Below are positions 8,435-16,816 of a stretch of 64,000 nucleotides of DNA, in pieces. The number at the start of each line of letters is the position of its first letter. Positions within the stretch are counted from its first letter, which is position 1. Source of the stretch: Deltaproteobacteria bacterium (GTDB lineage Bacteria; Myxococcota_A; UBA9042; PHBI01); NCBI GenBank assembly GCA_020632715.1, contig JACKFA010000001.1, positions 1,240,001-1,304,000 of the forward strand, read 5' to 3'. Both the position numbers and the translations under genes were made by a program. The notes beneath the pieces were generated by a model. That model did not search any database, was not told the origin of the DNA, and worked only from the letters and a program-made list of their open reading frames with translations.

Positions 8435-9946
8435 TCAGCGCCCCCTCCGACGCCGGCTGTCCAGCTCGCGGCGCCGCCGCTCCTCCTCCTCGCGCCGCTT
8501 CTTCTCCTGCTCGGCCTTGCGCTGCTCCTGCTCACGCCGGTCGCGCGCCATCTGGTCGCGCCGCGCCTGGTCGGCCCGCCGCCGGTCCTCCTCGGCGCGC
8601 TGCCGCCGCTCGGCCTCGAACCGCCGCTCGCGCTCCGCCTTGTCGCGCCGCTCCTGCTCGCGCCGGTCGCGCTCCTGCTGCGCCCGCCGCGCCTCCCCCA
8701 TGCGCCGCTCGGTCGCCGCGCGCTTCTTCTCCTCCTCCTGGCGCTGCCGCTCGAGCTTGCGCTGGAGCTCGTCCTGGCGCCGATCCTCGCGCGCCCGCCG
8801 CTCCCGCGCGTCGCGCTCCTGCTGCGCGCGCCTCATCTCCTCCTGGCGCCGCGCCTCCTCGGCGCGCCGGTCGCGCTCCTCACGCGCCTTCCGGTCCCGC
8901 TCGCCCTCGAAGCGCCGCCGCTCCTCTTGCTCGCGCCGCTCGCGCTCGAGCGCGTCCCGCTGCGCCTCGTCCGCGCGCCGCCGCGCCTCGGCCGCGTCGC
9001 GCTCGCGCTGCTGCGTCTCGTAGTGCCGCTGCTGCTGCGCGCGCTCCGCCCGCTCGCGCTCCTCCTGCTCGCGCTGCCGCTCCGCCGCGGCGTCGCGCCG
9101 GCCGCGCCACTCACCCGCCGGCGGCGGGCTCCCCGCGTCCGCAGGCCGCCGCCCGTCGCGCGAGCGGCTCCGCCACCCCGGCGGGTTCGCGCGGTCACCG
9201 CGCCCCACGTCCCGCGCGTGCACCGGCTCCGGGCGCGCGTCGTGCCCCGTCCACCGCGCCGACGGCCCCGACTCGTAGCGCGCCCCCGAGCGGAGCCGCG
9301 CGTGCCGGTCGACCCGCCGCGAGCGCGCGTACGCCCGGTGCGACACCTCGCGCGGCGCGTAGTAGCTGTGCACGTGCCGGTCGTGGAGGTGCTGGCGGTG
9401 CACGAAGTGCCAGGCGCTGATCGGCGGCGGGCGCCGATCCGACCCGTACGGCGCCCAGCCGACGTAGCCGTCGTCCGCGTAGCGCCACTCGACCCACGCC
9501 GGCGCCCACTCCGTCCCCGGGAGCCACACCCAGCGCCCGACCCAGAGCCAGCGCCCATAGTGGCAGACCGCCCAGCCGTACGGCTCGTAGCTGACCCAGG
9601 TGTAGCCGAAGTCCGTGTACTCCCAGTAGCCGTTCGAGTACGGCTGGTACGCCGTGTCCCGCGGCACCCACACGTAGCCGACGTCCGGCTCGTCGGCCCA
9701 GGTGCCGTAGTCGTCGAGCTCCGCGTAGAAGACGCCCACGTCGTCGACCGCGTCCCCCGGCGGCTCCTCGGCCACGTCGTACGTGCCGGCCTCGGGCGGC
9801 GGGAGCGGCGCGTCGACCGGCTGGTCGTCCACGTAGACCTCGCCGTCGTCGGGCGGCGGGCCCTCCTCCTCGTAGAGGGTGCCGCACGCGGCGAGCGCGG
9901 TGGCGAACGGGAGCATCAGGGTGAGCGCGAAGCGGGTGGTCGTCAT
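8435..9946 (-). CDS. Lipoprotein with Trp/Tyr-rich DUF6600-like domain and a very long charged helix
   Basis: 503 residues from the ATG at 9946, preceded by GGAGGAGG; the product starts with a lipoprotein signal (MTTTRFALTLMLPF, lipobox LAAC). Residues 60-160 form a repetitive aromatic domain (YVWVPRDT, YWEYTDFGYTWVSYEPYGW, GRWVWLPGTEWAPAWVEW) of the DUF6600 type found in Myxococcota and other Gram-negatives. Residues 170-270 are His/Arg-rich and low-complexity. About 235 residues (270-503) are almost pure Arg/Glu/Lys/Gln/Ala with no helix breakers, predicting a single alpha-helix or long coiled coil roughly 35 nm long. Inference: an envelope-anchored spacer reaching across the periplasm. Function unknown. 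Confidence 0.82.
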   Translation of the reverse strand: MTTTRFALTLMLPFATALAACGTLYEEEGPPPDDGEVYVDDQPVDAPLPPPEAGTYDVAEEPPGDAVDDVGVFYAELDDYGTWADEPDVGYVWVPRDTAYQPYSNGYWEYTDFGYTWVSYEPYGWAVCHYGRWLWVGRWVWLPGTEWAPAWVEWRYADDGYVGWAPYGSDRRPPPISAWHFVHRQHLHDRHVHSYYAPREVSHRAYARSRRVDRHARLRSGARYESGPSARWTGHDARPEPVHARDVGRGDRANPPGWRSRSRDGRRPADAGSPPPAGEWRGRRDAAAERQREQEERERAERAQQQRHYETQQRERDAAEARRRADEAQRDALERERREQEERRRFEGERDRKAREERDRRAEEARRQEEMRRAQQERDARERRAREDRRQDELQRKLERQRQEEEKKRAATERRMGEARRAQQERDRREQERRDKAERERRFEAERRQRAEEDRRRADQARRDQMARDRREQEQRKAEQEKKRREEEERRRRELDSRRRRGR

Positions 9947-9999
9947 GGACGCCTCCTCCAGGGTCGAACGGGTCACAGACGTCCCGCGGCCGCCCACAT

Positions 10000-10632
10000 T
10001 CAGCGGCCGCCGGGCCGGAATCGCCGCGCCGCCGCCGTGGCGAGCGCCCGCGCGAGCCCCCTCCCCGGCTCCGGGCGCGGCCGCGGGGCCGGCGCGTCGA
10101 GCCAGGCGAGCGCCGCGTCGACCGCGTCGCTGTCGAGCTGCCGCGCGCGCTCCGGGAAGCGCTGCACGAGCGCCCTGGCGCGCGCGTGGTACTCGCCCCA
10201 GAAGCGCGCGACGGCCTCCTCGCGGCCCGTCTCGGGCGGGTACGTCGGGTAGCAGCGGTCCCAGCGCTCCGAGCGCTCCCAGCGCGTCCCGTCGTGCGCG
10301 ACGAACGGGTGCACCGGACCGAGCGCCTCCACGAAGCGCGCGACCGCGTCGTCGCGGCGCCCCCGGAGGACCACGACCCGCGCCGAGGGGTGCCGCGCGA
10401 GCACGTGCTCGACGTAGGGCAGCCAGTAGAAGCCGGCGTCGCCGACGATCGCGCCCTCGGGGCGCGCGAGGACGTCGTCGAGCAGCGCGTCGCAGCGCGC
10501 GAGGTCCGGCTCCCAGGGGAGCGGCCGCGCCTCGTGGCTCACCGCGCAGCCCGGCAGCTCGCAGAGCCGCTGCGCGAGCCGCTCGAGGCGCCGCGGGCCG
10601 ATCCCGAGCGCGATGACGAGGCGCCGCTCCAT
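10000..10632 (-). CDS. Sulfotransferase-like P-loop protein (tentative)
   Basis: 210 residues from ATG at 10632. The overall pattern (VIALGIGPRRLERLAQRLCE at the N-terminus, AIVGDAGFYWLPYVEHVLA in the middle, then ARVVVLRGRRDDAVARFVE) resembles the fold of PAPS-dependent sulfotransferase-like proteins, where the last block is the 3'-phosphate-binding region. The usual GxxRSGTT loop is absent, so PAPS binding is doubtful. Divergently transcribed from murG across a 129-base gap. It could equally be an unrelated nucleotide-binding protein; the assignment is weak. Confidence 0.6.
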   Translation of the reverse strand: MERRLVIALGIGPRRLERLAQRLCELPGCAVSHEARPLPWEPDLARCDALLDDVLARPEGAIVGDAGFYWLPYVEHVLARHPSARVVVLRGRRDDAVARFVEALGPVHPFVAHDGTRWERSERWDRCYPTYPPETGREEAVARFWGEYHARARALVQRFPERARQLDSDAVDAALAWLDAPAPRPRPEPGRGLARALATAAARRFRPGGR

Positions 10633-10723
10633 CGCGGCACCGTAGCGCGGACCGACGCGGCGTTCCACCGCCGCGAGCCCTCGGAGGGCTGGCGCGGAGC
10701 GGCGTTTCCGGCCTAACGTGCCC

Positions 10724-10747
10724 CCGCGGGCGCGGGACTGCCCGCGG
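10724..10747 (+). promoter_or_regulatory. Hairpin overlapping the murG Shine-Dalgarno
   Basis: An exact 8-bp inverted repeat (CCGCGGGC at 10724-10731, GCCCGCGG at 10740-10747) ends at the first bases of GGAGAG (10746-10751), the likely ribosome-binding site of murG. In the transcript it could partly hide that site. Confidence 0.45.
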
Positions 10748-10761
10748 AGAGCGTTTCCTTG

Positions 10762-11886
10762 ATGCTGACGCGGGTGGTCGTGGCGGGTGGCGGGACGGGC
10801 GGGCACGTCTTCACGGGCGTGGCCGTGCTCGACGAGCTGCGCCGCCGCGCCCCCGACGCCGCCATCACCTACCTCGGCTCGAGCCTCGGCCAGGAGGCGC
10901 GCCTCGTGCCGGCCTCGGGCTACCTCCACGCCCCGCTCGACGTCCGCGCCATCCGCCTCGGCGGCCCGCTCGACGGCGCCCGCGCCCTCGCGAAGCTCCC
11001 GGCCGCGGTCGTGGCCGCCGCGGAGCTCCTCGTCGCCGCCCGCGCGCAGGTCGTCCTCGGCGTCGGCGGCGCCGTCGCCGGCCCCGCGCTCGTCGCCGCG
11101 AGCCTCCTCGGGCTCCCGGCCGTCCTCCACGAGCAGAACACGATCCCCGGGCTCGCGAACCGCTGGCTCCGCCCGTTCGTGAAGCACGTCATGCTCGGCT
11201 TCGGCGAGGCCGGGCCGCACTTCCCGCGCCACACCACGACCACCACCGGGAACCCCGTCCGGCGGAGCGTCGCGCGCCTCCTCGCCGGTCCCGGGCGGCC
11301 CGTGAAGGCAGCCGGCGACGGCGTCTTCGAGGTGCTGGTCCTCGGCGGCAGCGACGGCTCCGACTTCCTGAACGCCCAGGTCCCCGCGGCCCTCATCCGC
11401 GCGGCCGCCCAGACGGGCGCGCGCCTCCGCGTCCACCACCAGGCCGGCCACGACGACCTCGCCGCCATCCGCGCGCGCTACTGGGAGGGCCTCGGCGCCG
11501 AGGTCGTGGTCGAGGAGTTCATCGACGACATCGGCGCCGCCTACGCCCGCGCCGACCTCGCCGTCGCGCGCGGCGGCGCGCTCTCGCTCGCGGAGCTCGC
11601 CCTCGCCGGCGTCCCGACGCTCATCGTGCCGCTCGCGGGCGCGGCCGACGACCACCAGACCCAGAACGCCCGCGTCTACCGCGCCGCCGGCGCAGCCCTC
11701 GTCCAGAGCGAGCGTCGCTGGGCCACGGCCGACGCGGGCGACCTCCTCGCCCGCATGATCGCCGACGCGGGGCTCCGCGAGGGCCTGTCGCGGCGGATCC
11801 GCGCCCTCGCCCGCCCGGACGCCGCCGCGCGCGTCGTCGACGGGCTCGAGCGGCGCGCCCGCGACGCCGGCACCCTCACGCGCTGA
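10762..11886 (+). CDS. murG: MurG-like UDP-GlcNAc:lipid I glycosyltransferase
   Basis: 374 residues. Start taken as ATG at 10762 (a TTG immediately precedes it in frame). The N-terminal GT28 domain opens VVVAGGGTGGHVFTGVAV, the lipid-facing glycine motif of MurG, and VLHEQNTIPGLANRWL is the family's HEQN motif near residue 128. The C-terminal UDP-GlcNAc domain has VLVLGGSDGSDFLN and LAVARGGALSLAELALAG. Reaction: transfers GlcNAc to lipid I to make lipid II at the inner face of the cytoplasmic membrane. It stands alone here rather than in a dcw cluster, and some motif positions differ (GSDG for GSQG, ARGGA for SRAGA). It could therefore be a second, specialised copy. Confidence 0.85.
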   Translation: MLTRVVVAGGGTGGHVFTGVAVLDELRRRAPDAAITYLGSSLGQEARLVPASGYLHAPLDVRAIRLGGPLDGARALAKLPAAVVAAAELLVAARAQVVLGVGGAVAGPALVAASLLGLPAVLHEQNTIPGLANRWLRPFVKHVMLGFGEAGPHFPRHTTTTTGNPVRRSVARLLAGPGRPVKAAGDGVFEVLVLGGSDGSDFLNAQVPAALIRAAAQTGARLRVHHQAGHDDLAAIRARYWEGLGAEVVVEEFIDDIGAAYARADLAVARGGALSLAELALAGVPTLIVPLAGAADDHQTQNARVYRAAGAALVQSERRWATADAGDLLARMIADAGLREGLSRRIRALARPDAAARVVDGLERRARDAGTLTR

Positions 11887-11890
11887 CGCC

Positions 11891-12304
11891 TCAGCCGACG
11901 ACCGTCACGCTCACGCGCCGCCGGTGCGGCGCGTGGCGGTGCTCCCAGAGGAAGATCCCCTGCCACGTGCCGAGGTCGAGGCGGCTGCGGCGCACCGGGA
12001 TCGAGAGCGAAGTCGCCGTCAGCACGGAGCGCACGTGCGACGGCATGTCGTCCGGGCCCTCGGCCGTGTGCACGAAGAGCCGGTCGCCGTCCGGCACGAG
12101 GCGCGCGAAGAAGGCGTCGAGGTCGCGCTGCACGTCGGGATCGGCGTTCTCGCCGATGATGAGCGACGCGCTCGTGTGGTGCACGAAGACCGTGCACACG
12201 CCGGCGTCGACGCCCGCGCGCGCCACGATCTCGGCGACGGCGCCGGTGATGTCGCGCGTGCCGCGGCCGCGCGTCGCGATGGAGAGGTCGTCGGAGAGAA
12301 CCAT
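11891..12304 (-). CDS. yjbQ: YjbQ family (UPF0047) protein
   Basis: 137 residues, full length for UPF0047. Conserved features are VHHTSASLIIGENADPDVQRDL, with metal-ligand His residues and the catalytic-type Asn/Asp, and LGTWQGIFLWEHR near the end. Family members show weak thiamine-phosphate synthase activity but the physiological role is unsettled. Convergent with murG, with only four bases between the two stops. It lies 36 bases downstream of the oligosaccharyltransferase stop region and is unlikely to be functionally tied to it. Confidence 0.9.
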   Translation of the reverse strand: MVLSDDLSIATRGRGTRDITGAVAEIVARAGVDAGVCTVFVHHTSASLIIGENADPDVQRDLDAFFARLVPDGDRLFVHTAEGPDDMPSHVRSVLTATSLSIPVRRSRLDLGTWQGIFLWEHRHAPHRRRVSVTVVG

Positions 12305-12340
12305 GGCCGGAACGTGCCACGGGGCAGGCCCCGGCGCACG

Positions 12341-14683
12341 TCACTTCACGCGCACGATGGCGCCGGCCGTCCCGTACGACAGGATCTCGAAGTAGCGCGG
12401 GTCCGGGTTCGCGAGGAAGAAGACCTGCGTCAGCACCGAGCGGTAGTGCTCCTCGTCGAGGAAGATGGCGGTCTTCAGGCGCGGGTGCACGATGACGTAG
12501 ATCGAGCCGTCCGCGTGCAGGTCCTTCTGCTGCCGGTGGAGCACCCCGCCCTTCCCGGGCTCGATGACGTCGATGTGCTTCGCCTTCGCGATCTGCCCGT
12601 CGCCGCTCCGCAGCGCCCCGAGCTTCTGGTCGTAGCTGTAGGGCGTGTTCGGGAGCCGCACCTGCTCGGCCGAGAGGTCCACGTTCAGCGCGGCGGCGAT
12701 GAACGGCGACGCCCGACCCGGATCCGGGTCGAGCCCGCCCGCGCGCCGGAACCTCGCGACCACGTTGGCGATCGTCGTCATGCGCCAGGGCAGGTAGAGG
12801 AAGACGTCGTGCGCGCCGCCCTCGGGCGGGGCGAGGCGCCCGTCGCGGAGGGCCGGCACGAAGTCGGACACCTCGTGCCCCGCGGCGCGCCAGTCGTGGA
12901 GGAGCTGCTCGATGGTCTCGTCGAGCGGGTTCGGCTGCGTCTCGGCCTTCTCGGCCGCGATCTTCGCGAGCGCGGCGGCCTCCTTCTGCGAGTCGGTGAA
13001 GAAGACCTCGGAGGCGATCCAGGTGTCGTAGTTCTGCTTCGTCCCGTCGATGATCGTGTTGCCGCCCGAGAAGAACCAGAGCGCGTAGCCGTAGTCCCAC
13101 CACGCGATGACCGTGTCGCCCGGCTTCATCGCGGCGCCGAGCTTCTCCATGAGCCCGGCCTCGCTCGACACGATCGGCGGGCTCGCGCGGTAGGCGAGCG
13201 CGTACGAGAGCGCCGGCCAGAGGAGGATGGCGCAGAGGACCGCGGTCACGCCGACGCGCGCGGCCCGCGCCGGCCCGGAGATCGCGCGCCCGACGGCGTT
13301 CCCGACGACGAACGCCGCCCACGTCGCGCCGAGCGCCGCGAGCGGCACCGCGAAGATCGTGTAGCGGAGCCCGCTCCGCCCGAGCACGAGCCCGAGCGCG
13401 AGGAACGGCAGGAGCAGCAGCGCCGCGCGGTAGCGCACGCAGAGCGCCGCGTAGCCGACGAGCGCGAGCAGGAGCACCGCGGTCGAGCCCGCGACGCGGT
13501 CGGCGAGGCCCGCGAGGTCGAGCCCCTTCTGCTCGAGGACCGTCTGCCCGACGTTCACGTAGCGCACCTCGGGCGCGCCGCCGCCCGCGCCGCCGCGGAA
13601 GACGTTGAGCCCGACCGCGTCGAGGAGCTGGTGCATCGCCGGGCTCGTGACGACCGCGACGGCGAGCGTCGCCCCCGCGGCCACGAGCAGGTAGCGCGCC
13701 GGCAGCTCGCGCCGCGTCACGGCGAACCCGACCTCGAGCGCCGCGATGATCGCGACGCGCACCGGCCACGGGAGCGGGAGGAACGCGACCGCCATCGCGA
13801 GCGCCGCCCGGTGCCCGGCCGCGACCGGGCGCGCGAAGACCGCGGCGTAGCCGAACACCATGACCGCGAGCGACGCGAGGACGCGCTCGGAGCCCGGGTG
13901 GAACCAGGGCGACACCGCGCAGAGCGCGGCGGCGACGGCGCCCGGCCACGAGCGCCCCCGCGCGAAGACCCAGAGGAGCAGCGCCGCCACGAGCCAGGGC
14001 AGCGTGACCGCGAGCATGTCCGTGTCGAAGTAGCCCGGGAGCGTGCGGTTCCAGTAGCTGTAGCCGAGGACCGCGATCATCGCGGCCGAGAACCCCCACA
14101 CCTGGTGCTCGAGGAGGCGCCCGATGAGGAGCAGCGGGAGCGCGATGAGCGGGGCCACGACGATCGGCATCCACGCGGTGACGGTCGTGACCGGCACGCC
14201 GAAGGCGCTGCTCACGGCGGCGCCCGCGGCGACGAGCGCGCTGTCGCCCGGGCCCGGGACGCGCCGGTTCGACGAGGGCCCGTCCGCCACGGCGTCCTTG
14301 ACGCCGGTCGCGTAGTAGTAGGCGTCCTGCGTGGTGAGGAGGAGCTCGCCGTCGTGCTCGGCGCCGCGCTGCTCCGCGATGTTCGGCGCCCACGCGAGGC
14401 GCACGCCGAGGCCGAAGAGCCAGGCCACGGCGAGGAACGCGAGGAGCGTCCAGCGCGGGAGGCGGCTCCCGGGCGGCGAGAGCAGCGCCCACGCCCGGCG
14501 GCCGGCGCGCGGCTCCTCGGGGGCGCGCTTCGGCGCCTTCGCGAGCGCCGCGAGCGGATCCTTGGCCGGCGCTCCCGCTGACGACGACGCCCCCGCCTCG
14601 CTCGCCGCGGCCTCGGCCGGCGACTCCGAAGCCGCGCGGGCCTTCGCGCCGCCGCTCCTCCTCTTGCCCTTGCTCTTGCTCAT
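12341..14683 (-). CDS. pglB: STT3/PglB-type oligosaccharyltransferase
   Basis: 780 residues. Start is ATG at 14683, overlapping the stop of the upstream glycosyltransferase by four bases (ATGA). A 90-residue Ala/Lys-rich cytoplasmic tail precedes about a dozen membrane segments. The catalytic signature WWDYG sits at residues 528-532 in DTVIAWWDYGYALWFF. The external-loop acidic motif is NRTLPGYFDTDMLAV near residue 220, closely matching PglB, and TTQDAYYYATGVKD near residue 105 matches the first metal-binding loop. The C-terminal 250 residues are soluble. Predicted reaction: transfer of a lipid-linked oligosaccharide to Asn in periplasmic proteins. The preceding genes in the same operon would build or modify the glycan. 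Confidence 0.9.
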   Translation of the reverse strand: MSKSKGKRRSGGAKARAASESPAEAAASEAGASSSAGAPAKDPLAALAKAPKRAPEEPRAGRRAWALLSPPGSRLPRWTLLAFLAVAWLFGLGVRLAWAPNIAEQRGAEHDGELLLTTQDAYYYATGVKDAVADGPSSNRRVPGPGDSALVAAGAAVSSAFGVPVTTVTAWMPIVVAPLIALPLLLIGRLLEHQVWGFSAAMIAVLGYSYWNRTLPGYFDTDMLAVTLPWLVAALLLWVFARGRSWPGAVAAALCAVSPWFHPGSERVLASLAVMVFGYAAVFARPVAAGHRAALAMAVAFLPLPWPVRVAIIAALEVGFAVTRRELPARYLLVAAGATLAVAVVTSPAMHQLLDAVGLNVFRGGAGGGAPEVRYVNVGQTVLEQKGLDLAGLADRVAGSTAVLLLALVGYAALCVRYRAALLLLPFLALGLVLGRSGLRYTIFAVPLAALGATWAAFVVGNAVGRAISGPARAARVGVTAVLCAILLWPALSYALAYRASPPIVSSEAGLMEKLGAAMKPGDTVIAWWDYGYALWFFSGGNTIIDGTKQNYDTWIASEVFFTDSQKEAAALAKIAAEKAETQPNPLDETIEQLLHDWRAAGHEVSDFVPALRDGRLAPPEGGAHDVFLYLPWRMTTIANVVARFRRAGGLDPDPGRASPFIAAALNVDLSAEQVRLPNTPYSYDQKLGALRSGDGQIAKAKHIDVIEPGKGGVLHRQQKDLHADGSIYVIVHPRLKTAIFLDEEHYRSVLTQVFFLANPDPRYFEILSYGTAGAIVRVK

Positions 14684-15624
14684 GAACCCGTCCCGAGCCG
14701 TGCAGCGCGCGCCCGGAGGGCCCGGGCCGCGTCGTTCAGGGGGCGCGCGAGGTCGAGCGCCCGGTCGAGGAGGCGCACCGCGCGGAGCGTCACCTCCGCC
14801 CGGCGCCGCGCCGCGCGCGACGGCGCCCGCCCCGGCGGCAGGTGCGGGCGCGCGAGGCGCGTATAGGTCGTGTCGACCGCGCGGATGAAGTCTTCCGTGA
14901 GGAGGCCGCCGTGGAGGGTCGTCGAGGCGACGCGCCCGCGCGCCCACCAGAGGTGGTTCCAGAGGTGGAGGCTCATGACGCCGCGGCGATCGGGGTCGTC
15001 GCCGGTCATGAGCGCGCGGATCCCGGCGCGATCGTAGCCGTGGCGGTAGAAGGCGCGCGCGGGCTCGACGTGCACGAGCTCCGGGTCCGCCGCCGCGAGC
15101 GCCGTCGCGAGCCCGTTCGAGTGCCCCGACCACGAGCCGTCGAGGGCGCCGGCCATGCCGTCGAGCCAGCGGCGGGCGAGCTCCGCGCCCGGCTCGGCGA
15201 AGATGACGGCGTTGCAGAGCGCGCCCGGGAGCTCCTCGCCGAGGACCATCGGGTGCTCGAAGAGGCGCGCCTCGTAGGGGGCGGCGCAGATCGTGTCGAT
15301 GTCGACGTAGACGCCGCCGTGCTCGACGAGGGCCGCGAGGCGCACGAAGTCGGCGTGGTGCGCGTAGTCGTAGCGGCGCACGTCCGCGTCGGGGTAGCGG
15401 GCGCGGAGGACGGCCGGCACGAGGTCGACGCGGGCGACGTCGAGCTCGGGGCGGAGGCGGTCCCACCAGGGGCCGAAGGGCGTGTGGTGCACCCACATCG
15501 TGGCGCGGTCGAAGCGGTTCAGCGCGAGCGCCGAGCGCACCGCGAGGTAGTAGACGAGGTGGAACGGCTCGGTCTGCGGGCGGAGCCCGAAGACGACGTG
15601 CAGGTGGCGGGGGACCCGGCTCAC
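14680..15624 (-). CDS. Glycosyltransferase with DXD motif (Gly_transf_sug type)
   Basis: 314 residues. The DXD region reads EHGGVYVDIDTICAAPYEA near residues 102-120, which is the metal/nucleotide-sugar motif of the Gly_transf_sug (OCH1/capsule) family. The upstream FVRLAALVEHGG and later LCNAVIFAEPG fit that family. The C-terminal 70 residues are Arg/Ala/Leu-rich and probably membrane-associated. Start is GTG at 15624, overlapping the previous gene by four bases (GTGA); its own stop overlaps the oligosaccharyltransferase ATG the same way, so translation is likely coupled. Role inferred: adds a sugar to the glycan used by the downstream transferase. Confidence 0.85.
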   Translation of the reverse strand: MSRVPRHLHVVFGLRPQTEPFHLVYYLAVRSALALNRFDRATMWVHHTPFGPWWDRLRPELDVARVDLVPAVLRARYPDADVRRYDYAHHADFVRLAALVEHGGVYVDIDTICAAPYEARLFEHPMVLGEELPGALCNAVIFAEPGAELARRWLDGMAGALDGSWSGHSNGLATALAAADPELVHVEPARAFYRHGYDRAGIRALMTGDDPDRRGVMSLHLWNHLWWARGRVASTTLHGGLLTEDFIRAVDTTYTRLARPHLPPGRAPSRAARRRAEVTLRAVRLLDRALDLARPLNDAARALRARAARLGTGS

Positions 15625-16816
15625 GCGGCGTCGTCCATGACGGCGCGGACGAAGGCGGGGCCGGCCTCGGCGTGGCCGAAGCGGGCGCGGACGTGGGCGC
15701 GCAGGGCCTCGCCGCGGCGCGGGCGGCGGCCGGGTCGGCGGCGACGGCGCGCAGGCGCGCGACGGCCGCGTCGACGTCCGGCTCGGCCCAGCGCTGGTCG
15801 GCCGTGTAGGAGCCCATCACGCTCTCGACGGGGACGAGGCGCTGCGGTACGAGCCCGGCGCAGCCCGGCGGGAGCCAGGCCAGGGGGCCGCCGAACGCGG
15901 TCGTGACGACGTCGTTGCCGGCGGCGGCGGCCTCGAACGCGCCGAGGCCCCAGCCCTCGCCGTGGGTGAGGGAGAAGAAGCAGTCGCCGCGGGTGTGGAG
16001 GGCCTGGACGCGGGCGCGCGGCCACGGCTCCGGGTGCACCTCGACGGGGGGCGGCTCCTCCCACGACGCGCGGAGGCGGCGCACGGGCGCCATCGTCTCG
16101 GCGAGGGGGGCGAGGCCGCGGCGGGCGGCGGCGCTGCGGACGCGGCGCGCGGCGCGGGCGACGAGGCCGGGCGCGCGCCCGCGGCGGGCGAGGTCGCGGT
16201 CGCCGGTCTTCACGACGAGGCGGACGCCGTCGCGCGCGCGGAAGGCGCGGAGGAAGGCGGCGATGGTCCCGACGAGGTTCTTGCGGTCGACCCACTCGCC
16301 GACCGTGTAGAAGACGACGCCCTCGCGGGGGGCGCGCGCCCCGGGCGAGGCGGGCGGCGCGTCCTCGAGGATGTGGGGCGCCACGCGCACGTCGAGCCGC
16401 GGGAGATCCGCGCGGAACACCTCGAGGTTCCAGGCCGTCGGCACCACGAGCCGGTCGACGCCGCGCTCGAGGAGGGCCGGCCAGGCGCGCGGGAGGCGGT
16501 CCGTCTCCCAGACGGTCACGCCGACGCGGCGGCGCCCGCGGGCGTGCTCCGCGAACACGGGGGCGAAGTACTCGGGGACGGCGTGGACGACGACGCGATC
16601 GGGGTCCACGCGGGCGCGGACGAGCGCGTCGAGCTCGGGATCGTCGGGCACGCGGGCCGCGGGGTCGGGGCGGAGCGGGAGGCCGCGCCAACGGCCGGGC
16701 ACGAGCGGGAGCCAGCGCACCGGGACGCCCGCGCGGTGGAGCGCGCGCAGGTACTCGCGCCCGGCGACGCCGTAGCCGGAGAGGCGCGCCTCGGAGACGA
16801 AGAGGACGCCGCTCAT
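15621..16816 (-). CDS. GT4-like glycosyltransferase, apparent single-base frameshift near its 3' end
   Basis: Starts at ATG 16816 (ATGA overlap with the methyltransferase gene) with LFVSEARLSGYGVAGREYL. GT-B features follow: VHAVPEYFAPVF, VVPTAWNLEVFRADL, VFYTVGEWVDRKN and the nucleotide-sugar motif THGEGWGLGAFEAAAAGND. Around 15705-15722 the frame changes: the first frame leaves off after AVAADPAAARAA, and GEALRAHVRARFGHAEAG to the TGA at 15621 continues in another frame. The joined product would be about 398 residues and ends with a four-base overlap to the next gene, as expected for an intact operon. One base is missing in a GC-only run, so a consensus error is more likely than a true mutation. 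Confidence 0.8.
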
